DNA of 64,000 nt, from positions 55,461,880-55,525,879 of the forward strand of contig OZ007570.1 of NCBI GenBank assembly GCA_963931925.1. Reading direction: 5' to 3'. Origin of the DNA: Onchidella celtica (taxonomy: Eukaryota; Mollusca; Gastropoda; Systellommatophora; Onchidiidae). The notes under the pieces were generated by a model. The model was given only the letters and a program-made list of their open reading frames with translations, had not been told where the DNA came from and ran no database searches. Shown one piece after another: positions 1-11,400 of this stretch. Numbering within the stretch: the stretch's first letter is position 1; each line of letters opens with the position of its first letter. The position numbers and the translations under genes are program-made.

Positions 1-156
1 TAATAAACACCGCACAAAGGATATGTTGTAAAATATTCTAAACACAACGTTTGAAAATGTTCGGTAAAGATGGCATCAAATTATACTATTTAATTGAACT
101 TTTAAAAAAAATAAAGAGTTAAGATCACTTCAGCACATTACAAACTAGAACATAAA

Positions 157-495
157 ATGATTAAAAATACTTTGGCCACTTATACTTTCATCATGATCTG
201 GGCTTTTAGCGTACCGTGCATTCTTTTTAAACAACTACACTGCCATCACAGCATCGAAATATTTGGAACGGGAAGAGTTCCGGACATTGAGACCACCCAG
301 TCAGTCCCTAAAGCTAACACTTTAAATCAGTTTCTAAGCCTGTCTTTATCCCTTTACCAATCGCTGACCTTACTGCTTACTCTTTTAACCAGAAATGAAA
401 AAGAAATGTTGGGGCATTTTGCAAAGAATTGTAAGAGTTCGAAGTCATCAGGAACTCTTTCCATTAGACCTGGATCCTACAGAAAATCGAGCTAA
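157..495 (+). other. Small ORF conserved in three duplicon copies, probably non-coding
   Basis: The frame opens with a hydrophobic, signal-like stretch of about 25 residues. It has relatives at 21,042-21,437 and 58,103-58,312. The three frames diverge in length and end differently through small indels after about residue 50. This fits neutral decay of duplicated DNA better than a protein under selection. No known family is recognised and no splice signals were identified. Confidence 0.12.
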
Positions 496-705
496 GCCTA
501 GCCAGCATCCCTATGTTAATCAAATGCGGTGTTGTATAGGATTTCTGTAAGGTTAGTAGGATTACCATAGTGCTGGAGTCCCTACATCAAACTGATGTCA
601 GCACTATGTCATAACCAGAGGATCTACATAGGAATGATGCCATTCCAATGTGCAAACTTGACATTATTCCAAAGTGTGGGACTTCCATAGGGTTACCGGC
701 TGAGA
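495..705. repeat. Short CCAGCC-ended dispersed repeat (MITE-like)
   Basis: This 210-bp block is related to 10,816-11,036 and to the matching positions in the other duplicon copies. The better preserved relatives start CCCAGCCAGCATGCCC and end with a partial inverted match to CCCCAGCCAACAGCCC. It lies in two different parts of the duplicon, so it is a dispersed family and not only a product of the large duplication. Confidence 0.5.
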
Positions 706-1654
706 GGCGACAACGTCAACAGTTAGATTGGTTCGTTTTCTGAAGGAGCTCGATCTGTGCTTGTTGTGCCCCTATTTTTTATTTATCTTTTACTGGTACA
801 CACATTTTACTAGGCTTTAAAAAGTAACAGAATAATATAAAACAGAAGAGAATAGGTACATTTTTTTGTTTAATAAAAGGGAGTTAATGGCTTTTCCCTT
901 CAAATATGGCTGTTTTCCCGGGATTCCTTCCCTTTATCAGTTACACAAGTTACATAATGTATTAGTCATATAAGCTATAAATATGATGAGCTTTATGGGA
1001 GGTCAAATCAAGCCACCATCATTCTATGCCAATTGGCCATCACACAAGAAAGTATAAATTGCTGGAGATGCTGTTCTCCACTCGTCAGCCTAAACTGACC
1101 GATGGAAGAATCTAAACTACGAAGAAGAACCAATTATTGTCAAAGTAGTAATTAGGCTTTAATCAGCCGGTGACAGAAAATATAACCATTTAATTATTTT
1201 CGTCAGTAACGCTCACCTTGTCTCAAAATGTAATACACTATAGATCGATTCCTTCCTAGGTATGAAACAGAGAAATTTATGTATTTTATAGTCAAAGGCT
1301 CCAACAAAAATTAATATGTTCATGCTTCAGATTAAAATAATAATAATAATAATAATAAAGTTGTACGTAGGCAGAATCAACAGTGCCTATCTTGTCTCTA
1401 AATCCAACAACTGCGATCAGCATTAGTGCCATTTCAGCCATATGGGAGGTTCGACATAATGCCTGTGTCACTTTCGTTTCAGAACATTATCTTCACAGTA
1501 TTTTGAAACTATTAGTTGCATCCAAACTAAAACTAACGAAACAATCTGAACTATGCTTGAAAAATATCGAGGGGCTTATGCGTGAGAGAGGGGGAGGCCG
1601 AGGATGAAGTCAGCGGTAGTCCACAGTTCAGCATTCTGTGTGAAAATATTTAAA

Positions 1655-1775
1655 GTGGAGGTACAGAGAGATGAGGGAGATAAGAGGAGAGGAGAAAGAG
1701 ACGGGGAGAAAGAAAGAGAGAGAGAGAGCGAGCGAGCGGCGAGAGAGAGAGAGAGAGAGAAAGAAAGAAATTAAA
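1655..1775. repeat. (GA)n microsatellite
   Basis: An interrupted GAGA tract. Related tracts occur at 22,560-22,630 and 59,600-59,700 in the sister copies. Lengths differ among the three copies, as expected for slippage. Confidence 0.9.
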
Positions 1776-2399
1776 AGATCCAGTAACCAAATTTACACTT
1801 ATTAGAGGCCTATAACTTATTAACAAATCACCCCCCCCCCCACCCCCCACGATCACTCTATTTGTCTGTTTATTTATTTAAGTATTTATTGTACGGTAGC
1901 ATTAACTGTAAAGCTATATTACACGGTTTACACGTTTACGGTAGTACCATTGACAAACTGGCAGTCAAACGATTGCTCAATGGAACATTTACCTCCTCAC
2001 CTTGTACAATTAATACAGTCGTAGATCCTCATGGATTTCACCTTGTAAGGAACAGTTTTAAAGTACTTGTAGCTTATTTAACACTGCAGATAAGAAAGTC
2101 CAATCCATCATGGTTTGAAACACGTCCCATCACTTTTGCTTAGAGTAAATTCCACATGAGCAACACACCTGACTTTGTCTGAAGTTGTGAAACGTAAAGA
2201 GTGGACGGGCATTTATCCCTTAAAACATTCAAAGACATGACCCTGAACTGCAGAGATTCTGTGCAACACATCAAACAAAGTGACCCGATAAAACGTACTT
2301 GTGAGCATGTCTTTGGACATGTGAGGGAGGGGTGGGGTGGGCTTTGTGGTGAGCGGTTCAGTTTTCTCATGACAAACCTTGCACTGTGGATCTTCGCAA

Positions 2400-2660
2400 G
2401 TAAAGCCATTCCTCTCTCACTCTCTCTTTTTCTCTCTCCCTCATTCTCTCTCTCTCACACTCTCTCTCTCTCGGGCATTGGGGGTGGGGGGGGGGGGGGA
2501 GGTGCTTAATGGTGAGCGATTCAGTTTTCTCGTGACTCACCTTGCATTGTGCTGTGGAGCTCCGCAAATAGACCCACTTCTCTCTCTCCCCCTCTTTCTC
2601 TCTCTTTCTCTCTCTCTCTCTCTGTCTCTCTCTCTCTATGTATCTCTAGCTCTTTCCTTC
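2400..2660. repeat. (TC)n microsatellites with G-run and C-run tracts
   Basis: Two TC-rich blocks are separated by a G-rich run at about 2,476-2,502, followed by poly-C at about 2,758-2,782. A 60-bp segment containing GGTTCAGTTTTCTC or a close variant precedes each TC block (2,349 and 2,509), so this is a short tandem duplication. The same arrangement recurs near 23,179-23,480 and 60,287-60,560. These runs can form triplex or G-quadruplex structures and are prone to sequencing and assembly error. Confidence 0.85.
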
Positions 2661-5600
2661 CCTATCTCTCTGCACTGTAAAGTAATTCTTTCGTTTCTCG
2701 GGGGCCTCAGCAAAAGGCTGTTGGGCCCCATTTTTTTTCATCTGATTTTGTTAATAGCCCCCCCCCCTCCCCCCCCCCCAACAAATTTTTCTTTATAAGT
2801 GACGTGGCCCTTCTGTGACCCATATTAAATGTATCCTTTTAATTCCTGACTGCCAATTATCCAGAAAAGAACATATATAATTACAGTAATATATTTTTTT
2901 CTGCTTCCGTTTCGTTGCCTTTCATCTTCTGCGTGAGCTGCATGCCCCTTCATACGAGGTGTCTTACAAGCTTGGGTTTTGTTGTTGTTGTTGTGTTTTG
3001 TGGCACATTAGAGGGAGAGAGAGACACACACACACAGAGGGGCAGGGAGAGAGAGAGAGGGGACGACACACATACAACTAGGGAGAGTGAGAGAGACAAA
3101 CAGAGAGAGAGAGAAGGAGAGACTGACAGACAGACAGATTTAGGCTGTTCATTTTGATTTGGTTATTGTGCCACAACACCTACGATTGGTATTTTATATA
3201 TGATCTTATTATTGCATCTTTTATGCTGGCTGTTGATATGTTATCTGTGTCCCAAAGAAAAAGAAAAGCACTGAATGAAGGCAAAACTTAGAAAGACAAA
3301 TGTCTGACTAATAGTGTGCACCATAATAGAACAGTGTTACAGTTACAATTCGCACCACATTCCATCAAAATTGAATGAAAAAAGTAGTACTAATTTTTTC
3401 ATTTAACGTGGGGGGGGGGGGGGCACTTTTTGTGGACCCTGGCTCAGCTGCACCATTTGCAGTTTTGCACCATATTATTATAGTCCATGGTAAATCGCAT
3501 TGAATATTTTCTGTGCTGCCCTCCTTCCCTTGATGCACTAAGCACGTGCTTATTTTGCTTAAAATGAATAATCCAGCCCTGGCAACAACAACAGTGACAA
3601 ACAAATTCAAATAGCATGTAAATATGTAGTATAACAGTGGTGGCCAAACCGCGGCTCCCAAGCTATATGCGGCTTTTTGATCCACAAATCAATAAATATG
3701 CGGCTCGTGGAAATATGTTTCATCACGGTTTTATGTAAAAGATGAATAAGAAAGAATTTCAAGGGGGTTGGGGGGGGGGGGGAGGGGCGCAGAACGTCGG
3801 AACACTTTCTTCTGTTCAATTCAGGTGTGGCTCAAAATCAACAAAAGTGTTAAAACTATAGCGATCCTCAAGATCATTAAAAATACATGTATGTCCACGC
3901 ACACCTTTACCTCTTTCTATGCAGAACATGATAGTTTGTGGAATTTAAGGCTCAGCAGTTGAAAAAACCCTTCATGGCCTTACTTCCTAGATCGTTTATA
4001 CATGTAATATGACTTATTGGGTGTGAGCTGAGACCCTACTGTCTGAACATTGTATTTGTCATTCAAATAAGGGCAGATTAGATGATGAAGAGCCAGTGAC
4101 ATTAATGATGGGCTCCCACAATTTCAACCATGTTGACTTGTTGTTGTTTTTAATTACATGTAGGCTACTTTTTTCTCCCTCCACATTGATTTGTTCACAG
4201 TTGAACATACTGCAACAGACTTATCTTATCACTGGGTCAAGTAGTTTAGCTCCCTAAATTCATGTACAAACCCAGGCATAAACAATATGTTTTGATCTTG
4301 TCACACAAATTTGTTAAAAATCACATTTGAATGTTTTTCTTAGATGTTCCCTTAGTTCATTACCGCATTTAATTCATTCAGTATACTTCAAACAATCATC
4401 AGTCAAGATTTGTGATATATTTGTGTACTTTGTGATTACTGGAACTAATACAAATTAACAGTTTAAAAAACTTGCGCACATGAGTAAATCTTTTTACATA
4501 CATATGCATTTCTTCTTATTTATATTTAAAATGTTTATAACAAAATGTGTTCCTTCTTACGCGGAAGTTCAAACATACAGTAAATCACCATACACATCGA
4601 AGTCTTTTAATTGCATATAATTGTGGAAGGGACAAGTTGTACGTAATAAGAAAAGTTAAATGAGTGATATAATTAACTGAAGTAAATACATAAAATATTG
4701 TATACATATTTACATAATGCCAGCAAGACTCCAAGCAGATTTTTAGATGAGACAAATTACTATGGCCACAGCTATGCTGCCATAATGTACTCTTATAGTT
4801 TCCATAATTAACAATGGCTGAATCAGCATAGTTAAACTCACTATAATTTCATTCTCTAGCTTCCTCTAACAGTGGGTCTGGGGAAGGGGACAAGACAGTT
4901 ACGTTACCACTTTTGTCCCCCTGTAATTCGGCCCCTGCTTTACCACACTGAATGTCTCCAAATTTAAATAATAAATGAACGCATGATTTAGTATGCCTCT
5001 GTTACCCAATTCTGATACGTCTGCCAAGCCGTTCTATACCATTACTGATTATTTCTGCCCACCTCTCTCACATTTTGGAGGAACACTGTTTAACATATAA
5101 ATAGATAGTACATCACTATTGAATTTTCATTTCTTTTCTATTTTATCATCTTTATTGTCAATATCATCTCCCTCTTGACCTTATAGCCACTTCATTATTA
5201 AGAACATTAAAGTTAATAGGTCTTTTCAAAATACGCCCTACATTATCAAATTTCTCATCGGTACTTTTTTTTTGTTTGTTTGTCCATTGTCCTCTTTTGG
5301 CTTCTTCTTAGTCTTGCTCCTCTTTTTCTTCCTTCAGAGAGAAATTCTTTGATAATTAACTCTACAAGACCAGAGTTACATGTGCATTTTTGTGTTTGTA
5401 TGGACTTTTTCATAGACCGTATTTACAGACAACGTAGTGTGTGTTAGTCAGTCATTTTGGGCTAGATCTATTGATGCTGTGTGCGTTGCTCTGGTCTTAT
5501 AGAATTAAGATTTTTGGTGCATTTTAAGTTGTCGGAGAATTATTGTACAAATCTAATTCCAAAGAAATAAACGAATGCATTGAATGACTGATTTAGGACT

Positions 5601-5746
5601 GAACCGTATGTGTAATCTACTATTGATACACAAAGTAGTCAAGTAATATCAGATGTTTCACACACGCTACAATTCATGATTTTTGTGAAAATAGACTCAA
5701 AATTTCTCTTCTTATTCACAGAGGCTTCTTGTGGACAAAGACACAC

Positions 5747-5852
5747 CTGGAGAATTACACAGAAAAACATAATTGTCAGTGTTGTTTTCAAAGCACAGTT
5801 TATTTTCAGATGTTTCAGACATGGAGCAGAAAGGCTTTTCATTGCTAATTTG
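5747..5852 (-). other. Exon-like block, unidentified
   Basis: On the minus strand an acceptor ending AACTGCAG precedes 106 bp that stay open in one frame and end at a GTGTGT donor. The reading is about 35 residues with four cysteines, beginning QISNEKPFCSM. It has no second copy in the window, so conservation cannot be tested here. It could be a real secreted-protein exon or a chance opening. Confidence 0.2.
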
Positions 5853-6153
5853 CTGCAGTTGTAACTAGAACCGTCAAGTACACTGGGCAGTTGACTGGAG
5901 CCCCATACATGCAAATTTACACCAGTTTCCGAAACGGAGAAGAAAATTCTATTTCTTTGCTCAGAGACCCATAACGACGTTGAGATAGCCCTAGTTATAA
6001 CAAATATGTAAGAGTAAATATGCTAAGGGAAAAACATGTTGAGATATTACATAAAACAATGAAATAATAACAGTATAGGAGGAACTCTTCTTTGTCCACA
6101 TCTTTTCTTTGCTCATGAAACAAGGTTTCATTAAGGTTAAAATAATATGCTCT

Positions 6154-6215
6154 GTGGATCAATGGATGGATGAATGGGTAGATGGGTGGGCTGGATGGAT
6201 GGATGGATGGATGGA
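6154..6215. repeat. (GGAT)n minisatellite
   Basis: Tandem GGAT/GGGT units with little interruption. The same motif forms larger arrays inside both duplicon copies at 14,036-14,200 and 51,719-51,915. Confidence 0.9.
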
Positions 6216-6417
6216 ATGCTTTAAATCTTTTTTTTCTCCATAGTTTGCTAGTAACTGATTTTACCTCACATGCCAATTATCTTCATTTTTTGTTCTGCCT
6301 AAAGTTGGTAAAAAAATCTAAGTCCAATGCTTCCCCATTTTTCATGCCCAGATGCCTAAGCAAAGGGAACTTACTCCAATTTCCTGACAACTGATTTTTT
6401 AAAGAAATATTTGTGCA

Positions 6418-6419
<2 letters not shown>

Positions 6420-6452
<33 letters not shown>
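6420..6452. repeat. (AAT)n microsatellite
   Basis: About ten AAT units. A sequence reading TACATTTGTATGGCGCATTTCC follows in part and resembles the GCGC-bearing tail of the SINE family at 18,258, so this may be the tail of a very short SINE remnant. Confidence 0.6.
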
Positions 6453-7261
6453 ATTACATTTGTATGGCGCATTTCCATTAACAATGCTCAATGTGCCTTA
6501 CATGACTCTCTCTTCCTCTCTCAGCTCTCTCCCCCTCTTCCCCCCTCCCTCTCCCCCCTCCCTCTCTCTCTCTCTCTGTCTCTCTCTCTCACTCTCCCCG
6601 ACTCTGTCATTAATAATTATTATCCAGCGTTGATGAAAATGGTACCAAAGACCCCTTCAGGAAATGAGTTGAATTGATATATACTGCAATAAAATAAAGT
6701 TGAAACTCAAAATGTACCATTTTGTTCAGTTTTTCTGCACATATTCTCCCAAAATAACATTGTTTTGAGTCCTTGTAATATTTGCTATAACAGATTTTAC
6801 CTTGTATATATGAATGTTATAAAGGAAGCAACCAGTGCATTCGAGATGGAAACATCAACACAACTGAACAGCTGTTGACACTTCTGATATTCTGTGATAT
6901 CACAACTTCACTGAAAAAAAAATTCGCATTCTAGACGCATCCGTTTTTATTTTTAACTGAAGAGTGGACATTTCTAACGTGAATGTAGCTCTTAATTGGG
7001 CTGCATATGAGATCAGGTTGCAAAGAGACTTTATAAATAGCACACTGATAGGAGACGTATTCGGGTGCATTAGGCTGATACGAGCATGGTCAGATGTAGT
7101 CGCATTAGCATTAGACAAATGCAAGCATTTCGCATTGGGGTGCATTAGGCAGGAATGACTTAATTTTCTATTTGTCTAAAATCAGCAAGGCTATTCCAAT
7201 TCATAATACAGGTTGCAGTAATTTACAGTTATATACAGAACACTTAATTAATAGAATACTA

Positions 7262-8022
7262 TTAACCCATACCCCGCGCGCTACCCGTAAAGCCCGCTGC
7301 CCAGTCAGTGACCTTACTCACGGAGAATCGTATCTGGGGTCACTGACCCATGCCGCTAGACGATGACCACATACGCTGTCCACGTGGTTCGGTTTTTATC
7401 GATCGGTATGAAAACATTCGCTGCTATGCCTTATCACGCTTGATAATGAATTAACCAGCAAAACCTTTGAGAGACTGACTTATGATTCCAAACTGACAGC
7501 TGTAGTTTTCGTGAGAACAAAGCATGATAACAAGCCACGCCCTCCCAAGCCCTACACAAATGGTTTCATCCTGATTGACACATACTGATAAACCAATGTG
7601 GGCATTTGGGGCAAAGATTATTTCAGAGCTTGTTTCTGATTGGTTCTTAGATACACACAACTCCAGATGGTGGTCAGCTTGTGAGAAAATGAGATAATAT
7701 TGCAAATTTGTTGAGCAACAGTTCGCACGTCGATGTTACATCTTTTGAAAGTGTGGGGAGAGCCTTTGAAAGCTTAGTCTTTGTGATTCTGACCAGTGGT
7801 TCACTGGTTAACATGTCCATGTCACAATGCGTTTGATTTAGAAGAGATATAGTGAACAATAACACGGTGGTTACGTCTCAAAAAGGTCAGTGACCCGACG
7901 TGTGAAAATACGGCTTGCGCGTGACGCGGTCGGCTTGACCTGGCCGAATTTTGCCGCCCGTGCGGCGTGAGCGCTTGCAAGTCAATACCGACTATTGCCG
8001 CCCCGCGCATGGTGAGGGTTAA
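7262..8022. mobile_element. TTAA-flanked non-autonomous DNA transposon (piggyBac-like), copy 1
   Basis: The element is bounded by TTAA on both sides. Its left end reads TTAACCC followed by a GC-rich stretch, and its right end is the imperfect inverse, closing with GAGGGTTAA. TTAA target duplication together with termini starting CCC is the hallmark of the piggyBac superfamily. The 761-bp body has no transposase frame, so it would depend on enzyme supplied elsewhere. A second member lies at 37,385-38,164. The flanks of the two are unrelated, which shows separate insertions rather than one duplication. Confidence 0.7.
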
Positions 8023-8161
8023 TGTCTGAAGCATTCAATACAGTGTAACGATACGACAGACATGTTGTTACAATTTTAAGTACGTACAAAAAAAAACATG
8101 AAAGAGGCAAACAAGACATTCAAATTTCAATGTTTGATTCTATAAAAAAAAGTTACTTTTC

Positions 8162-8842
8162 TTAACTCATTCACTACCGCGAGCCATGTTGCATGGCTCG
8201 TCTGGCAGCCATGGCTGGCCCGTGCGCCGTGTTTCACGGCTCGACTAATACACATCCAAATCCAGACCGGTTTTTCAAAGTTAAGAAACACAAATCCAAT
8301 CCAACATTCTGGAATGGTTTATGAACTTCCTGTTGCTAAATTCAACCGGGAAAAGACACATTAGAGCTACTTTGAAGAGAGCTTATCGATCAAGTTTTGG
8401 ATTTTTTTTCATTTTTTGTGTGTGTCAGTGGTGTTGGTTTTCTTGCTGTAACTTTTTTATTTCTCTATTAGTGTTTGTGAAATTCACGTGAATTATATAT
8501 GAATGGATTATAAACAATATTGTGGAGTTTGAAGCCCATTGGAGTTTTTGTTCCTAGATCTACGAACCGTAAGTTGAAATTGTGTTGCTCATAATCATAT
8601 TTTTTTTTCTTCACATTGTTTTTGTTTAACCCTTACAATAATTTTTTATCTCTCAAAATAAGTTTTGATCTACATATTTATAAAGTTCAGCATTTTACCT
8701 TTCTTTTGACATACAACATGTGTTGGTTGGTTAATATAGATGTAGCCAAAAATTAGAATTTATAGAGGTCTAGCACCAAAAAGTAGGTCCAAAATCTGGC
8801 CCGGGCCAGATATGGAAAATGCCCTGGTAGTGAATGAGTTAA
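8162..8842. mobile_element. TTAA-flanked MITE with 17-bp terminal inverted repeats
   Basis: Both ends read TTAACTCATTCACTACC inward, a perfect 17-bp inverted repeat that includes the TTAA target. The 681-bp body holds no long frame. Just inside the left end are stacked short palindromes, including CGAGCCATG followed by TTG and CATGGCTCG, then CAGCCATGGCTG. Target and termini fit a piggyBac-type MITE of a different family from the neighbour at 7,262. No other copy was seen in the window. Confidence 0.7.
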
Positions 8843-9095
8843 TGAAGAAATGGTCACAGAATGAACATAATTATACTTGAAACATACAACAATAACAGTC
8901 ACATAAAAAGTATTATGAATGAAGAAATCACTATTTGGAAATGACTATGAGTTGAACTACTAACTATGATTTATGAAAATGCAGACATTTTTTGTGCCTT
9001 AACACACTGTAACTCAGAAGCCCAGTGCTGGAAAAGATTAACACAAATATAAACAGAAACAGAAACAGACGGTCCAAGACTTTTGCCACTGCTTG
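8843..9095. other. Spacer, nothing recognised
   Basis: AT-rich sequence between the TTAA element and the receptor terminal exon. No splice-bounded block, repeat or known element was recognised. Confidence 0.5.
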
Positions 9096-9341
9096 TCACC
9101 CGTGACCTCGTTTCCTGTGTGACATTTCCATTGGATGAAGAGGTGCTGATGTCATCATCTGAGGTTTCTGGACGTTCTCCTTCATGTGATCGCCGTCGCT
9201 GTCTTTGAGGGAGGCTTGGTCAGGGTCAGTCCATGTATCTGCCTCTGGTGCTGAATGGGGAGTGGATGGGTGTGTCAGAAGTTGCTGTAATATCTCCTGC
9301 ACAGACCCAACCATATGCATCCCACAGGAGCCTAAAATCAG
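9096..9341 (-). other. Terminal exon joined in phase to receptor copy I
   Basis: An acceptor (ACTTTTCAG) opens a phase-0 frame of 81 codons ending in TGA at 9,096. The upstream exon 11,301-11,400 also ends in phase 0. The first residues (LILGSCGM) fit the stretch after the P-x-x-L-K motif where the intracellular loop begins. The rest is hydrophilic and rich in Asp, Pro and Met, with no fourth membrane helix, so the product would be truncated. Copies IIa and IIb have unrelated sequence here, so this exon lies outside the duplicated block. It could belong to a different gene. Confidence 0.4.
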
Positions 9342-9869
9342 CTGAAAAGTACAATGGAAATATTTGCTTGAAACCTGATGAAGAGAAGCTCTCTACTTCT
9401 GACTATCCCTTGTGAAGCCAGCCAAAAACAGCCCTTTCAAGAGCTGAACAAAAAGCCCTACTTAGAGCTGCAGAAGAATAAGGCAAAGTCAAAATGTGGC
9501 AAGAAGAAAAAGTTATACGAAGCAAAACCTCACATAAGAACAAATACTGAAACGATTCATTAAAACACACAAAAAAAGGAAAAGACAAACCAGGCTTTCA
9601 TCTACTGACCTTCTTCAGGAAAGGATAGAAATTTAAACAAATGAATAAATCCTAGAATGTTTCACAAATACAGATAATTATCCTCTGCAAGTTCCAGACC
9701 TGGAGACTTGGAACACAGCCCATAAGTCAATGTCAAGAATAAAGCAGCATGAAAGACAAGGAACAAGTCAAGATAAAGAAACAAAAGAACAAAAACCAAT
9801 ACAAAGAAAGCTGTTGTTAGGGGTGCATGGTATTTTTCATTGTAAGCCATTGCTGAACAGTGAAAACAG
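9342..9869. other. Intronic or spacer sequence with a diverged repeat
   Basis: No gene recognised. A stretch at about 9,455-9,560 containing GCAAAGTCAAAATGTGGCAA resembles 57,440-57,560 at low identity, indicating an old dispersed repeat. Confidence 0.4.
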
Positions 9870-10007
9870 TTTAAAGTATACTGTGAATGATGATCATTGA
9901 TCAAACAGGAGTTTACAGCTTCAACACTATATTTTTATATGATGTAACTCAAATTTGTCATCCCCTCTTTATGGCTGTGAGTTTGATTTACTCAAATACT
10001 CATCAAT

Positions 10008-10537
10008 CCATAATAATAATAATAATAATGAAGATCATTTATATAGCGCCTAATCCAAACGAGTTTGCTCTAGGCGCTTTACAGAAAGTCGTGTTCTCTC
10101 CATTTGCATCTCTCTCACTCTCTCTTTCTTTCTCTCACTCTCTCTATCTCTCTCTATCTCAGAGCAAATTGTAACGCAGCCTGTTAGCCGCAGTTCACAA
10201 CTCACAACTTGTATTCTAAAGTATTATAATATTATTTGAATATATATTATATAATATTTATTTAATAATAAATTATAAATTTTCATTGGTGATATGGGGG
10301 GTGATAGGGATAAATTCTAATCTATTAATTTTAATTTCAATTTTGCCTGGGCAGCGGCCTGTTCGGCCTGCTCTTTACAATTTCCAACTGCCAAGGTATC
10401 TTTAACGTGTGCAATGTGCACACGGGCCCTACGAATTTTTTCGTCCTTATCCGAGAAGACTAGGTACTCGATCCTACCCCCCAATAGGAATATATTAGAA
10501 AATTGGTCTGAATATTAGGTGGCAAATGAAATAATAT
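10008..10537 (-). mobile_element. tRNA-tail SINE, 5'-truncated copy
   Basis: This insertion is present in copy I and absent at the matching place in copy II (about 41,207 and 48,264). On the minus strand it ends with GGCGCTATATAAATGATC and an (ATT)n tail. It matches 18,258-18,860 through about 10,490, then stops before the tRNA-like head, so it is a 5'-truncated copy. An internal (TC)n tract lies at about 10,110-10,160. The last 45 bp may be filler or old flank. Confidence 0.7.
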
Positions 10538-10815
10538 ATCCTAATATATTTCATGGGTATGTTACTGAATACAAAGTGCAGCTAACATGAGTAGATCCAG
10601 GGTATTCCAATTCAACCTTTAAATAAGTCAAAGTCTTCATGTTTACAGCTGGCGTTGGTAATTCACTCAGATTTCCTGACAATTTTCATGCATCAGTCAT
10701 CTTTGTCACAACAGTGATTACATCACACTAATGTGCTGTTTTTTAGAAATATTTTTTACAGTTAGGGATAGGATTAGGTTTTGGTAACACTGCATAGGAA
10801 ATAGCCTAGCACTGA

Positions 10816-11036
10816 CCCAGCCAGCATGCCCATTTCAATCTGACATAGATTTGAATAGGATTTCTGCAGGGGTTGGTAGGATTACCATAAGGGCTGGTTC
10901 CCTACATCAAACCAACATAGGCACAATGTCAGCACAATATCGCAACCAGCAGATCTGCAAAGGGATGATGTCATTTCTATGTGCAAATTTGATGTCAATC
11001 CCACAAGTCCGATTTCCATAGGGCTGTTGGCTGGGG
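10816..11036. repeat. CCAGCC-ended short repeat in receptor intron, copy I
   Basis: The 221-bp block starts CCCAGCCAGCATGCCC and ends with the near inverse of CCCCAGCCAACAGCCC, consistent with imperfect terminal inverted repeats of a MITE. It is related to the block at 495-705 elsewhere in the duplicon. Confidence 0.55.
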
Positions 11037-11300
11037 ATTAATTTCAACCAAAATCATGCTGTCCGGCCAGTATATTGTCAACTTTCCCTAAAACTGTAGG
11101 AACTGGTTTTGGCTACTTTTCAGGAGAAGCAAAAAAACTTTTATTTCAGCACAGCTGGTCTGGTGACAATGACTTTTTGATAGTTTGCTATTATTGTTTA
11201 TTATTTTAGCTTAACAGTCTAGAAGCAAGATCATTCGATGTGGCTTTGAATGTAGTTGAACATTAATGTACATAAATTTCCTCAATTTAAGTTTACTTAC

Positions 11301-11400
11301 TGTTTTGAGCCGGGAGGGCATTATTTTGTTGAGAGGAGACACATTTGCCTTGGAGCATACAATGATGGAGGTCAGGATTGAAGCAGCACATAGAACATCA
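11301..11400 (-). pseudogene. Receptor exon: end of third helix and start of intracellular loop, copy I
   Basis: The acceptor TCTCTCTAG and the donor GTAAGT are both sound. The open frame is 33 codons after one split base. The residues move from a hydrophobic stretch (LCAASILTSIIV) to N-K-I-M-P-S-R-L-K-T, matching the transition after the third membrane helix where receptors carry a P-x-W-L-K motif; Trp is replaced by Arg here. In copies IIa (41,973-42,069) and IIb (49,031-49,127) a 3-bp loss and a TGA interrupt it. Confidence 0.6.

Larger units (their letters stand above)
1..4555 (+). repeat. Duplicon copy 0, partial (right-hand part of the unit)
   Basis: This stretch aligns from its first base with 20,886 onward and 57,942 onward. 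The three share the same order of (AAT)n, (GA)n, (TC)n and poly-C/poly-G blocks with frequent small indels. Homology stops near 4,555, where copies I and II continue with a shared sequence that copy 0 lacks. It contains no convincing gene. Contents are a CCAGCC-type repeat at 495-705, an (AAT)n tract near 1,335-1,360, (GA)n at 1,660-1,770, a repeated 60-bp block at 2,349-2,410 and 2,509-2,580, (TC)n at 2,400-2,650 and GA/CA repeats at 3,010-3,140. The window edge cuts the left side. Confidence 0.85.
4556..7261. other. Single-copy spacer without a recognised gene
   Basis: Within the window this stretch matches nothing else at length. It holds one exon-like block at 5,747-5,852, a GGAT minisatellite at about 6,154-6,215, an (AAT)n tract at 6,420-6,452 and a CT-rich tract at about 6,507-6,600. 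The phrase GGGTGCATTAGGC or a near match occurs twice around 7,062-7,150. No long reading frame or transposase motif is visible. Confidence 0.6.

Noticed and set aside
1335-1360. CRISPR-like or other spaced repeat arrays
   Set aside because: Repeats in the window are simple microsatellites or dispersed transposons without regular unique spacers, and the DNA is animal nuclear.
2201-2798. Ser/Leu- and Arg/Glu-rich frames over TC and GA tracts
   Set aside because: They are translations of microsatellites and change with tract length among the three duplicon copies.
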